Source of the DNA: RHKX01 sp046330415
GTDB lineage: Bacteria > Actinomycetota > Thermoleophilia > Solirubrobacterales > 70-9
Length of the DNA stretch: 64,000 nt
NCBI GenBank assembly: GCA_046330415.1
Contig: JAXLSW010000017.1
Span: 70,272-134,271 of the forward strand
Direction of reading: 5' to 3'
Shown here: one piece after another, positions 15,791 to 24,437 of the stretch
Layout: every line of letters begins with the position of its first letter
Numbering within the stretch: position 1 is the stretch's first letter
Translations under genes and position numbers: made by a program
Notes under the pieces: model-generated
What the model was told of the DNA's origin: nothing
The model's database searches: none
The model's input: only the letters and a program-made list of their open reading frames with translations

Positions 15791-16902
15791 CTAGTGAGCG
15801 CGGGCGTCCGGCCGCGGCGAGGAGGCCGGCGAGTCCTCGCTGTGCAGTTCTTCGGTGGTGGGCCAGCCGAAGCCGAGGCGGAAGGAGGAGCGCGGCTGAT
15901 CGAACCAGTGCCCGGGCTCGACGGTGCCGTGGTCGGCAAGCAGGACTCGTAGAAGCGGTCGACGACGGTCTCCGGATTGCCGAGGCGCGGGATGCCGACG
16001 ACGCCGGCCTTGGGCTCCACCCACTCGAAGACGCCGCTGGGGTTGTTCTCAGGGAGGCGAACCAGTCGCGGACGATCGCGAGGTGCTCGTCGATCTTCGC
16101 CCTGATCGGCGGCAGGACCTTGCCCGCTGACCCGGGCCGCCATCTCCTCGTCGGCGGTCGAGCCGCAGATCAGGATCTGTTCCTTCGCTGCGAGCAGGGT
16201 CTCGGCGAGCTCAGGGTCCTGCTGATGATCCAACCCATCCGCAGTCCTGGTAGCCCGTAGGTCTTCGCCACATGGAGGAGACGCTGAGCGCGCGGCCGCT
16301 CTCCTGGTGCTGCGCCGCGGATGGGCTGGCCGGCGAGTGGAGCAGGGTCTCGTCGGCGAGGCGGCCGAGGTGCGCCGACGTTCGACGATGCGCTCGAGGG
16401 CCGTGCGGCGTCGATCATCGCCTCGCCGGCCGTGGGTGGCGATGAACGAGTCGCCGCTCCGGGCCGCATCTGGGAGGCGAGGCGGTCGACGTCCAGCGCT
16501 CCCAGCCGTCCTCGTATCGGATCTCGATCGGCTCGACCTCGGCGCTGAGCATGCGCGGCGTCTCCAGGTTGGTCGCGTAGTTGGGAGCCTGGATCAGGGC
16601 GTGGTCGCCGGGCTCGAGGAGGGCGGTGGCGATGATGAAGAGCGCCGGCGCCGCCCCGGAGGTGACGGTGACCTGGTCGGGGGTGACGTCGCTCCCACCG
16701 CCCTCGGCGGCGATCAGCTCGCGTAGGCGGGGGAGTCCGAGGTGGTCGCCGTACTGGAGCAGGAGGCCGCCGACGTCGGTGTCGATCCCGTAGTCGCTGA
16801 GCCGCTGGTCGGCGAACGAGCTCTCGGCGAGGTTGAACCGGATCGAGTCGTAGCCGAGCTCCCCGGTGATTCGATCTCGATGGGGGTGCGGGCGTAGCGC
16901 AT
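15791..16902 (-). pseudogene. PLP-dependent class I/II aminotransferase, multiple frameshifts
   Basis: Fragments of one fold-type I aminotransferase are scattered over all three minus-strand frames. From ATG 16902 the start MRYARTPIEIE shifts frame after about 11 codons into GELGYDSIRFNLAESSFADQ, followed by VTPDQVTVTSGAAPALFIIA, which is the cofactor-binding 'sGa.al' region. Further on are DVDRLASQMRP and VAKTYGLPGLRMGWIIS, which contains the probable PLP lysine. The end is VEPGHWFDQPRSSFRLGFGW. At least four indels separate the pieces, so no functional protein can be read. Function before decay was transfer of an amino group between an amino acid and a keto acid. The substrate is unknown. 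Confidence 0.75.
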
Positions 16903-16965
16903 GGGGGACGCGAGCCTACTGCGGCTCCGGCCTCCCGGATATGGTCGCGGTGTCGTGAGGGAGCT

Positions 16966-18615
16966 TTGAACGAGATCGCGGCCAAGCTCGGTGAGGTCGG
17001 GCTTCCGGAGCCCGTCTCCGCTCTGGCTTCGCGCCCGGGGGGTTGGGACGCGATCGTCGTCGGCGGCGGCCACAACGGGCTGACCGCAGCGGCGTACCTG
17101 GCGCGGGCCGGGCAGTCGGTGCTGGTTCTCGAGCGACGGGAGCGGCTCGGCGGGGCGGCGACGCTGGAGCGGCCGTTCGCGGACGAGCGCTTCGTCTGCT
17201 CCCCATGCGCGTACGTGATCGGGCTGCTCGACCCGAAGGTGACCGCGGAGCTCGGGCTGAAGGAGCGCGGGCTCAAGTACTGGCTGGCGGATCCCGACAT
17301 GTGGATCCCGTTCGAGGACGGCACCTCGTTCGCGGAATGGCAGGACGACGCGAAGACCCAGGCGAGCCTGGAGGCGCTCGGGGTCTCGAAGGCCGACATC
17401 GACGGCTACTGGGCCTACAACAAGCTCTTCCGCGACATCCGCATCGCGCTGCGACACGGCGAGCGGGACGCCTGGGAGGGGGAGTGTCCTTCGCGCGAGG
17501 AGATCGAGGCGATGCTCGGCGGGGACGAGGAGAAGATCGGGGTCGTCTTCGAGGACTCGGTGGCGTCGGTGATCGATCGCTACGTGAGCGACGAGCGGCT
17601 GCGCGATTCGCTGTTCGGCGGCGGCGTGATCGGGACCTGGGCTGGGCCGAAGGACCCAGGGACCGCGGGCGTCAAGCTGATGCACCGGCAGGGTTCGCTC
17701 GACCCTGCGCCCGACGGTGGACCGGGGTCGTCGTCATGGGGTTACGTCGAGGGCGGGATGGGGATGGTCTCCTTCGCGATCGCCGATGCCGCGCAGGAGG
17801 CGGGGGCGGTGCTGGCCTGCGGGGTGCCGGTGGCGCGGATCCTCCCCGGGGAGGGAGAGGGTGACGGGACCGCGGTGGTCGAGCTCGAGGACGGGACGGT
17901 GATCCGGGCGAAGTCGGTTCTCTGCAACGCCGATCCGAAGGTGGCGCTCCGGCTGCTCGGGCCAGAGGTGGTCGGCGGGATCGACTCCGCGTACCTCGCG
18001 AAGCTCGAGAGCTGGAAGACGCGGAGCCCGACGGTGAAGTTGAACGCGGCCTTGAAACGACTGCCGAGCTGGACCGCGGCGCCTGGGGAGAGCTGGCCGG
18101 CGCGCTCGCAGATCGACGTCGGCGACGGACTCGACGCGGCCCAGGCGGCCTTCGAGCGCGTGCGCGACGAGGGCGAGCCGACCGTGAGCTTCGGCGAGAT
18201 CTACTGCCAGACCGGATACGACCCATCACCGGCGCCTGAGGGGATGCATCTGATGAGCGTGTTCTCCCAGTTCGTCCCTTATGAGATGAGCTCCGGCGAC
18301 TGGGACTCGCGTCGGGACGAGGTCGGCGAGCAGATCATCGCGATGATCGAACGCTTCGCTCCCGACATCCGCGACTGCCTGATCGAGACCGACGTGCTCG
18401 GGCCTCCCGACGTCGAGGAGCGGATCGGGCTCACCGGCGGCAACATCTTCCAGGGCGACGTGCTCCCAGAGCAGATGTGGGAGAACCGGCTGACGCCGCG
18501 AACGCCGATTCCGGGGTTCTACTTCTGCGGGGCTGCCACGCATCCGGGTGGGAGCGTGATCGCGACTAACGGGCGCAATGCGGCGAAAGCCGTGTTGGGT
18601 GACGGGAATGCCTGA
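16966..18615 (+). CDS. FAD-dependent oxidoreductase, PYROXD2 / phytoene-desaturase-like
   Basis: This 549-residue protein has an N-terminal dinucleotide-binding motif IVVGGGHNGLTAAAYLARAG (about residues 25-45) and the following LERRERLGGAATLERPF, as in the CrtI/PYROXD2 family. The C-terminal FAD-contact block is FYFCGAATHPGGSVIATNGR. No signal or membrane segment is seen. It is highly similar along its length to the gene at 38151, sharing the unusual N-terminal extension EIAAxLGEVGLPxPVSxLA, and is more distant from the one at 25423. The TTG start follows GAGGGAG. Carotenoid desaturation is not implied, since no carotenoid genes are present. The next gene overlaps its end by 8 bases, so the two are coupled. 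The substrate is unknown. Confidence 0.88.
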   Translation: MNEIAAKLGEVGLPEPVSALASRPGGWDAIVVGGGHNGLTAAAYLARAGQSVLVLERRERLGGAATLERPFADERFVCSPCAYVIGLLDPKVTAELGLKERGLKYWLADPDMWIPFEDGTSFAEWQDDAKTQASLEALGVSKADIDGYWAYNKLFRDIRIALRHGERDAWEGECPSREEIEAMLGGDEEKIGVVFEDSVASVIDRYVSDERLRDSLFGGGVIGTWAGPKDPGTAGVKLMHRQGSLDPAPDGGPGSSSWGYVEGGMGMVSFAIADAAQEAGAVLACGVPVARILPGEGEGDGTAVVELEDGTVIRAKSVLCNADPKVALRLLGPEVVGGIDSAYLAKLESWKTRSPTVKLNAALKRLPSWTAAPGESWPARSQIDVGDGLDAAQAAFERVRDEGEPTVSFGEIYCQTGYDPSPAPEGMHLMSVFSQFVPYEMSSGDWDSRRDEVGEQIIAMIERFAPDIRDCLIETDVLGPPDVEERIGLTGGNIFQGDVLPEQMWENRLTPRTPIPGFYFCGAATHPGGSVIATNGRNAAKAVLGDGNA

Positions 18616-19339
18616 CGAGGACTTGATCCCAGCCGAAGCCGAGGAGCCGGCGGCGGCTCCTTCCGCTTCTGCTTCTGCTGAGGAGCCCGGAGATGCTCCG
18701 GCCCCGCGTCCAGACGTTGCTCTCGGTGGCGACCTGGTCGAGTCGACGCGGGCGCTGCTGAGGGAGCTCGATCTCCTCGGGGACGCCGAGGGGTCTCCCG
18801 CCGTCGCTTCGGTGCAGGCCGATCCTTCCAACGCGTCGATCTTCTGGGCGGTGGCGAGCGGGGCTCTCGTCGCCCTCGCTTGGGCGCTCGTAGCGATCTG
18901 GTGGTCGGGCGAGGAGACCGCGAACCAGGTCGCGGCCGTCGGCGGTGCCGCGATCATCACGGCCGCGGCGCTGCTCTCCGTCGGCTACCTGATGGCCGCC
19001 GACGTTCGCGGCCGGACGGCTGCGGCAGTTGCGGCGATCCAGGCGCGCGAGAGCATCGCTCTCGCCATGATCGAGGCGTCGGCCGCGGCCGAAGCGGAGA
19101 GGGCGGCGGCGAGGGCCGCAGCGGCCGCGACGCCGGGCGCGGGCTTGGCGACGGCTTCCGGTGAGCTAGTCGCCCTGCCGAAGAAGGTGAAGGTCAAGTT
19201 TCGGACTCGCCCAAAGGGGGACAGGAAGGGTTGGACAGCGATCGCGATCGAGCGCTGCGGCGAGGATGAGATCCGGTATCTCCTGGTCCGCGGGAACGAG
19301 AAGGCCATGGCCGACGCGAAGGAAGTCAGCTTCGACTGA
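18608..19339 (+). CDS. Membrane protein with two helices, hypothetical
   Basis: About 243 residues from the ATG at 18608. An earlier in-frame ATG at 18578 lies deeper inside the upstream gene. The N-terminal 70 residues are Ala/Glu/Pro-rich and acidic. Two hydrophobic segments follow (IFWAVASGALVALAWALVAI and AAIITAAALLSVGYLMAA, about residues 77-130). Then comes an Ala-rich helix (ESIALAMIEASAAAEAERAA) and a basic beta-rich C-terminus (KKVKVKFRTRPKGDRKGWTA). No family was recognised. The start overlaps the end of the oxidoreductase gene by 8 bases, implying cotranslation, though a functional link is not evident. Confidence 0.6.
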   Translation: MPDEDLIPAEAEEPAAAPSASASAEEPGDAPAPRPDVALGGDLVESTRALLRELDLLGDAEGSPAVASVQADPSNASIFWAVASGALVALAWALVAIWWSGEETANQVAAVGGAAIITAAALLSVGYLMAADVRGRTAAAVAAIQARESIALAMIEASAAAEAERAAARAAAAATPGAGLATASGELVALPKKVKVKFRTRPKGDRKGWTAIAIERCGEDEIRYLLVRGNEKAMADAKEVSFD

Positions 19340-19433
19340 GGGCGAAGCCCGAGCGATGGGACGATGCCCGGTACCGGCTTGCAGGTGCCGATCCGGGGAG
19401 TAAGGTCGTCCCGACCGCTACTCGGCGAAAGGG

Positions 19434-20654
19434 ATGATGGTGATGGGACCGTTCCTGCTCCGTGTCTCGGTGGCGAGTATCGCCGCCGGGTTGATGTTCG
19501 CTGCCCCGGCTGCGGCGGCGACGACGACGAAGTCCAACACGACGTTCGCCCAGGTGGACAACGGTTCCGTCGATCGGACGATGAACTTCTCCGCCGCCGA
19601 CCTCGGGTCTGAGGCGGGCGTCGACAGCGTCACGGTCGCGCTCGACTTCGCGAAGATCGATGACACCAACGGCGCCCACTCTTGCGGCCCCCCGCCGGTC
19701 GACGGCTTCACCAACGAGTTCAACGAGGAGATCCGCTACCAGCTGACGAGCCCGTCGGGAACCACCGTCACGCTGATCGACATCGGTGACTACACGCCCG
19801 ACGCCTGGGGAGGCCGGGTCACCGTGACGCTTGACGACAGCGCTTCCGCGGGCGTGTCGGGCACCCCCACCACCGGCACGTTCAAGCCCAGCCAGCCGCT
19901 TTCCGCTTTCGCCGGGGAGGACGCCACGGGCGACTGGACGGTGAAGGTCCAGGACGCCGCTACAGGTGATCCCCTCTGCCACTACGGTGCGAGCGTCACC
20001 CTGAACACCAGCGCGATCCCGAGTGCCGCCGACGACTCCTACACCACCGACGCGGGGGTGCCGCTGAGTGTTCCGGCGTCCGGCGTCCTCGCCAACGACA
20101 CCGATGGGGACGGTGATTCCCTGACGGCGGTCGCCGAGCCCGGTGGCGCCGCCCACGGCACCGTCTCCCTCGCCGCGGACGGTTCCTTCACCTACACGCC
20201 CGATCCGGGGTACCTGGGAACGGACTCGTTCGAGTACCGCGCCGAGGATCCCGGCGGGCACAGCTCAGGCGTGGCGACCGTGTCGATCGCCGTCGTGGAC
20301 CCCGGGCTGGTCGATCCCTTCCTCGAGCTCGCGTCCCCGCAGTACATGACCGACGGCCAGGTCGGGCTCGAGATTGTGGCGGGTGCCGGCGAGCCCGTGC
20401 ACGCGCGGGTGGGCGGCAAGATCTTCGTCGGCAAGGGGAATGCCGTCGCGGCGACCGATGCCGATGTCGCCGGGGGTCAGCGCGCGACGCTCGTGATCAG
20501 GCCGAAGACCGCTGACGGCAACCGCCGGATCATGCGCGCGCTGAGGAAGGGCCGCACCGTGACCGCCAAGCTGAACGGCAAGCTCAGGGACTCCGATGGG
20601 CATGAGTACACGGTGCCGCTCGAGGGGACGCTGCTGCTCGGCGGGACGAAGTAG
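19434..20654 (+). CDS. Secreted protein with P/Homo-B-like and VCBS/cadherin-like domains
   Basis: About 406 residues begin with a signal peptide (LLRVSVASIAAGLMFAAPAA, cleavage near AAA-TTT). Residues about 60-200 resemble the proprotein-convertase P-domain: SVTVALDFAKIDDTNGAHSC, IRYQLTSPSGTTVTLIDIGD and the closing ATGDWTVKVQDAATGDP. The next 100 residues form a tandem-type VCBS/Ig repeat, with ASGVLANDTDGDGDSLTAVA and the 'GtvsLaaDGsFTYTPdpGylGtDsFeYra' pattern. The C-terminal 100 residues are a basic beta domain (RRIMRALRKGRTVTAKLNGK) similar to those in other secreted proteins here. It is probably an envelope or extracellular adhesion or accessory protein. No protease domain is attached. 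Confidence 0.8.
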   Translation: MMVMGPFLLRVSVASIAAGLMFAAPAAAATTTKSNTTFAQVDNGSVDRTMNFSAADLGSEAGVDSVTVALDFAKIDDTNGAHSCGPPPVDGFTNEFNEEIRYQLTSPSGTTVTLIDIGDYTPDAWGGRVTVTLDDSASAGVSGTPTTGTFKPSQPLSAFAGEDATGDWTVKVQDAATGDPLCHYGASVTLNTSAIPSAADDSYTTDAGVPLSVPASGVLANDTDGDGDSLTAVAEPGGAAHGTVSLAADGSFTYTPDPGYLGTDSFEYRAEDPGGHSSGVATVSIAVVDPGLVDPFLELASPQYMTDGQVGLEIVAGAGEPVHARVGGKIFVGKGNAVAATDADVAGGQRATLVIRPKTADGNRRIMRALRKGRTVTAKLNGKLRDSDGHEYTVPLEGTLLLGGTK

Positions 20655-20725
20655 CCCGGCCCCTGCGGAGCGGGCCGAGGGCGTGCGCGGCTAAAGGTCA
20701 GGGCTCGCGCGACCGATCACGAGGC

Positions 20726-21181
20726 ATGACCGAAACCACACAGCAGGCGCCCGTCCCCGGCTGGTACCAGGACCCGCAGGGTCAGGGTCTCCGGTGGTGG
20801 GACGGGACCGGCTGGACGACCCATGTGCAGCAATCCCCGCCCCCGGCGGCACCGGCCTCCGAACCGGCCCAGCCCACGGAAACGGCCCAGCCGACCCAGC
20901 CGGAGCAGTCGGCTCAGCCCGTATCCGAACCGGCCGCGGCGGCTCCGCAGGCGCAGGTGCAGCAGGCCCCGGCTCAGGCGCAGCCGCAGGCCCAGGCGCC
21001 TCCCGCGCAGGCACCTCCCGTCAGCCCGAGCACGACCTCGAGCGGCGGCGTCAAGGTGACCGGCTCCGAGAAGAAGAAGTCGGGCGGATCGCTGTCGGAC
21101 AAGCTCAACGACAACCCGCTGCCGGTGCTCCTGGTCTTGGCCGCGGTCCTTGTCGTGGTGGTTGTCCTGTTCGTCCTCTAG
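20726..21181 (+). CDS. DUF2510 protein with C-terminal membrane anchor
   Basis: The 151-residue protein has a DUF2510 motif at residues about 9-33 (VPGWYQDPQGQGLRWWDGTG), then a Pro/Ala/Gln-rich linker of roughly 70 residues. A Lys/Ser-rich segment follows (KVTGSEKKKSGGSLSDKLND), and the protein ends in one strongly hydrophobic helix (LPVLLVLAAVLVVVVVLFVL). This is a tail-anchored layout with the Trp-rich domain most likely on the cytoplasmic side. Function is unknown. It shares DUF2510 with the protein at 13234. ATG 20726 is preceded by GAGGC. No operon partner lies closer than about 70 bases. Confidence 0.8.
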   Translation: MTETTQQAPVPGWYQDPQGQGLRWWDGTGWTTHVQQSPPPAAPASEPAQPTETAQPTQPEQSAQPVSEPAAAAPQAQVQQAPAQAQPQAQAPPAQAPPVSPSTTSSGGVKVTGSEKKKSGGSLSDKLNDNPLPVLLVLAAVLVVVVVLFVL

Positions 21182-21331
21182 CCGGGCCGATCCGAATTCG
21201 AATATCGCCGCGTCGCCGGCGCTCATGGCCCGCTGGGCTGGAGCGCCGGCGTTCGTGTGCGTCTGGGGGTTCCGTCTGCCCTGACACAAGAAATCCGAAC
21301 CGCAGCGCCTGGGTTGATGTAGGGTCGGCCC

Positions 21332-22921
21332 ATGGGTATGGGGAGACGGATCGTCATCGCGACCCTGACGGCGCTTGTTGCGATCTCGTCGCTGGCGCTC
21401 TGCGGCCTGCTCGCCGCCTCAGCCGGCGCCGCTGACCGGCTCTACTGGTCGCAGGAGAGCAGTCAGCAGAACCCCGGGTCCATCGCGGTCGCCGACACAA
21501 CCGGCGCCAACGGGGGGACGCTGAACGCGGCCGGCAGCCAGCTCGTCAGTCCCTACGGAACGGCGCTCGATCCGGCGACGGGGCGGATCTACTTCGCGGA
21601 CTTCACCGGTGGTCGGATCGCCTACGTCAACATCGACAACAGCGGTGGCGGGGTCCTGAACACGGGAGGTGCGTTGGTCAACGGCCCGACCGGCGTCTCC
21701 ATCGATCCGGTGACGCGGCGCATCTACTGGGCGAACATCGTGCAGGACATCGAGTGGGCGAACCTCGACGGGAGCGGGGGCGGGACGCTGAACACGAGCG
21801 GTGCGTCGACGGACGGGGTGGGCGGCGTTGCGGTCGACCGCGCCACCGGTCGCCTCTGGTGGACCAACGGGCCGCCGAGTTTGGGGATCTACTACGCCAA
21901 CCTCGACGGCTCGGGAGGTGCCGCGCAGCTGGATACGACCGGCGCGCCGCTCTTTTTCCCGCGCGGGATCGCCGTCGATCACGTGTCGGGCCGGGTGTAT
22001 TGGACCAACGCCAACGGGATCGCCTACGCCAACGTCGATGGCAGCGGCGGTGGCGGCGAGATCCAGTTCGACAACGAGTTCCCGAACCTCAACCTGACCG
22101 GCCTTGCGATCGACCAGCCCGCCGCCCACCTCTACTTTCCCGTCTCCTACTCGAACGCCGTGATCGGCTCCGGGCTCGACGGCAGCAACGTCGGGGAGAT
22201 CGTGATGGACGGCGTGACCGTGCAGCGCCCGGCCTTCCCATCGCTGCTCAAGGTGCCGGCCGGCGCGGCTGCCCCCGGGATCAGCGGTGGTCCGAACGTG
22301 GGCTCGACGCTGAGCTGCTCGGAGGGCGATTGGGCTCCCGACGCCGTCGAGGCGTTCCGGTGGCAGGCGCCGTTCAGCTACGCATACAAGTGGACCCGCA
22401 ACGGCGAGCCGATCGCGGGGGCGACGTCGAGCACGCTTGCTGCGGATTCGGTCGGCACCTACCGCTGCGAGGTGACCGGCACCAACCCGGCCGGGAGTGC
22501 GACGCAGGTGAGCGACCCGATCACCATCGCGCAGGCGACCTGCCCCGACGTCTCGGCGAAGGCGAGCGATTTCAAGCCGCGCCGCAAGCGCGCCGACCGC
22601 CCGCGGGCGCCCGGTGTGCGGGCCCGCGTCAGCGTCGGTGAGCCCTCGCGGATGGAGGTCGACGCGTCGATCTCCTGGAAGAGTGGCAGCGGCGGCAAGC
22701 GCACCGCTGACCTCGGGTCGCGCACGCTGCGCAATGACGGCCGCCGCAACCTGCCGTTCCCGCTGCCGAAGGGCATCCGCGACGAGCTCCCGGTCGGCAG
22801 CAAGGTCACGCTGAAGCTGTCGGTCGTGGCGACGCCCCTCGACGATCCCGACTGCGTGGATCCCGGGACGTTCAAGGCCGAGCTGAAGACGCGCGTGGCG
22901 ATCGTCAACGACCCGGGGTAG
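21332..22921 (+). CDS. Secreted beta-propeller protein (YWTD/LDL-receptor-like repeats) with Ig-like domain
   Basis: About 529 residues start with a signal peptide (IVIATLTALVAISSLALCGL, cleavage near AGA-ADR). Residues about 35-300 contain six or so repeats of the type 'l.. P.GvavDp.tgriYwan.....i..anldGsGgg.ln', for example GVSIDPVTRRIYWANIVQDI and GIAVDHVSGRVYWTNANGIA. This is the signature of a low-density-lipoprotein-receptor YWTD propeller. An Ig-like domain follows (CSEGDWAPDAVEAFRWQAPF to YRCEVTGTNPAGSATQ), then a basic C-terminal beta domain. Such propellers bind proteins or sugars, and no catalytic residues are apparent. It converges on the VOC gene, with a hairpin in the 34-base gap. 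Confidence 0.83.
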   Translation: MGMGRRIVIATLTALVAISSLALCGLLAASAGAADRLYWSQESSQQNPGSIAVADTTGANGGTLNAAGSQLVSPYGTALDPATGRIYFADFTGGRIAYVNIDNSGGGVLNTGGALVNGPTGVSIDPVTRRIYWANIVQDIEWANLDGSGGGTLNTSGASTDGVGGVAVDRATGRLWWTNGPPSLGIYYANLDGSGGAAQLDTTGAPLFFPRGIAVDHVSGRVYWTNANGIAYANVDGSGGGGEIQFDNEFPNLNLTGLAIDQPAAHLYFPVSYSNAVIGSGLDGSNVGEIVMDGVTVQRPAFPSLLKVPAGAAAPGISGGPNVGSTLSCSEGDWAPDAVEAFRWQAPFSYAYKWTRNGEPIAGATSSTLAADSVGTYRCEVTGTNPAGSATQVSDPITIAQATCPDVSAKASDFKPRRKRADRPRAPGVRARVSVGEPSRMEVDASISWKSGSGGKRTADLGSRTLRNDGRRNLPFPLPKGIRDELPVGSKVTLKLSVVATPLDDPDCVDPGTFKAELKTRVAIVNDPG

Positions 22922-22932
22922 ACGAGCCGCGC

Positions 22933-22948
22933 GCGGCCGCTGGGCCGC
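22933..22948. terminator. Candidate bidirectional terminator hairpin
   Basis: GCGGCC-GCTG-GGCCGC forms a perfect six-pair stem in the 34-base gap between the convergent propeller and VOC genes. There is no T-run, which is common for actinobacterial terminators. Confidence 0.45.
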
Positions 22949-22955
22949 CGAGCGC

Positions 22956-23336
22956 TCAGTAGGCGTACGCGTAGATCTCGACCCGGTAGCCGTCGGGGTC
23001 GAGGACCTGGACCCGGACCGGCGCGCCGTAGGGGTTCTCGCCCTCGAACTCGGTCTCGGTGACTCCGTCGGCGGCGAAGCGCTCGCGCGCGGCGAGGACC
23101 TCGTCGGCCGTGTCGGCCTCGAAGCCGAAGTGCGTGGTCCGGGGCAGGTGCCCGGGGGTCGTTCCTGGATCCGTGACATCGCTGAGGGCGAGGAGCGACC
23201 CGTGCCCGTCGCCGAGGATCAGCAGGTGCGCGTCGTCGTGGACGCGCTCGGTGAGGCCGAAGTGGCGGCCATAGAACTCAGCGGAGGCGTCGCGGTCGGT
23301 GACCGCAAGAGCGACGTGGTTGAGGCGCATGGGCAT
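22956..23336 (-). CDS. VOC-family (glyoxalase/dioxygenase-fold) protein
   Basis: The 126-residue protein has the paired beta-alpha-beta-beta-beta modules of the vicinal-oxygen-chelate fold: MRLNHVALAVTDRDASAEFY at the start, FGLTERVHDDAHLLILGDGH, then THFGFEADTADEVLAARERF and VQVLDPDGYRVEIYAYAY at the end. Metal-ligand candidates are His in the first strand (NHVAL), His in THFGF and Glu in YRVEIY. These enzymes include glyoxalase I, fosfomycin-resistance proteins and ring-cleavage dioxygenases, and the sequence does not say which. An alternative start (MRLNH) lies two codons downstream. It is isolated on the minus strand. Confidence 0.88.
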   Translation of the reverse strand: MPMRLNHVALAVTDRDASAEFYGRHFGLTERVHDDAHLLILGDGHGSLLALSDVTDPGTTPGHLPRTTHFGFEADTADEVLAARERFAADGVTETEFEGENPYGAPVRVQVLDPDGYRVEIYAYAY

Positions 23337-23381
23337 GGGCGCGGGCCGATTATCTCGCGACGCTGCCTCCCAGAAACGCGA

Positions 23382-23409
23382 ACGGCCGCGGCGTCTCCGC
23401 CGCGGCCGT
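23382..23409 (-). terminator. Strong terminator hairpin
   Basis: ACGGCCGCGGCG-TCTC-CGCCGCGGCCGT is a perfect 12-pair stem with a four-base loop. It lies immediately downstream of the minus-strand secreted-protein gene at 23437-23778 and upstream of the VOC gene. It has no T-run but is very stable. Confidence 0.7.
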
Positions 23410-23436
23410 GGTCGCTGAGATCACGCTGCTGTAGAG

Positions 23437-23778
23437 CTAGCCGTTGTTCGGCGTGTTCGCGGGAGCGACCAGGAACGCCTTGCCCTGTGTGCGCTGCACG
23501 AACTTGCCGCGGCGGGCGAAGAGCTTCCAGCCGTCGGGCAGGTCGCCGGCCGGGCGCTGCAGGAAGCGGGCGAAGTTCGACGATGCGTCGACGCATGTCA
23601 TCCGCTTGACGGAGATCGTGTACGGGCCCTGGGGGAGCTTGAGCTTGCCGATCGAGTCGTTGTGAAGGACGTTGAACTCGCCCGGGCAGGCGGGCGCGGC
23701 GCTGGCGCTGGAGGCGCCCGCGAGGCCGGCGACGGCGATCACGCCGGCGACGGCGAGGGACTTGAGCTTGAGGTTCAT
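23437..23778 (-). CDS. Small secreted protein, conserved family of unknown function
   Basis: From ATG 23778 (with AAGAAAGG nearby as ribosome site) the 113-residue product has a signal peptide MNLKLKSLAVAGVIAVAGLA and cleavage near SASA-APA. The mature part begins CPGEFNVLHNDSIGKLKLPQ, followed by GPYTISVKRMTCVDASSNFA and RFLQRPAGDLPDGWKLFARR. Two cysteines (one in the CPGEF block, one in MTCVD) could form a disulfide. I cannot assign a named family. An in-frame upstream extension to 23856 overlaps the next gene and is unlikely. A strong hairpin terminates the gene at 23382-23409. Confidence 0.75.
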   Translation of the reverse strand: MNLKLKSLAVAGVIAVAGLAGASSASAAPACPGEFNVLHNDSIGKLKLPQGPYTISVKRMTCVDASSNFARFLQRPAGDLPDGWKLFARRGKFVQRTQGKAFLVAPANTPNNG

Positions 23779-23852
23779 TCGGAGCCTTTCTTGAGGTGTG
23801 GGGTCAAGTAGAGGGGGGACGCTAGCAGCGCGAGTCCCGGCGCCCACCCGGT

Positions 23853-24347
23853 TCAACGGAGGATCTCGACGAGGAGCACCCAGGCGTTGATCACGGCCGC
23901 GAGCGTGCCGAGGAGGACGGCGGCGCCGATCCAGTAGAGGCCGCCTCCCGTCTCGGTGAGCAGGCTGAGCGCGCCGACCAGCACGGGGACGGTCGCCATC
24001 GCGCGGAGGAGATGGCGGCTGACGTGTGGCTCCCCATCGGCGCGGGCGCGGGCCCGGGTGCTCCCGTTGATCTGGAACGCCACCGCGATGAGCGTGAGCG
24101 ACAGGAGCAGGAGCAGGACGCCGAGCGTTTCGATGCCGACGCCGGGCATCAGCATCACGAGGGAGACGAGGACGACGCCGAGGAGCGTCAACACGGTCTC
24201 GAGGGCGCGTTCAGGGACTCCCTGCATCTTCAGGATGCGGTCGATGTTGATCGAGGCCGCGACGAAGACCAGGCCGGCAAGTGCCGCGGAGGCTCCTGCG
24301 GAGGCGACGAAGAAGTCGGTCCACTCGCTGGGGTCGTAGGCCGTCAT
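23853..24347 (-). CDS. Four-helix membrane protein, hypothetical
   Basis: The 164-residue protein starts DPSEWTDFFVASAGASAALA and continues GLVFVAASINIDRIL. This opening is seen in a family of uncharacterised bacterial membrane proteins. I count four hydrophobic segments: about residues 11-30, 52-70 (VVLVSLVMLMPGVGIETLGV), 74-92 and 125-160 (two helices separated by GGGLYW). A short basic loop (STRARARADGEPHVSRH) lies between helices 3 and 4 and is probably cytoplasmic. There is no catalytic motif. It stands divergent from the secreted gene at 24438. The function is unknown. Confidence 0.7.
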   Translation of the reverse strand: MTAYDPSEWTDFFVASAGASAALAGLVFVAASINIDRILKMQGVPERALETVLTLLGVVLVSLVMLMPGVGIETLGVLLLLLSLTLIAVAFQINGSTRARARADGEPHVSRHLLRAMATVPVLVGALSLLTETGGGLYWIGAAVLLGTLAAVINAWVLLVEILR

Positions 24348-24437
24348 CCGATGGCGATCCTATGCGCAGCGCTGCTTCTCACTCCGATATCTGTCTGGGG
24401 GGTTGCGTATCGGCGAGCTTGGTTCTAGGTTCGCTTC

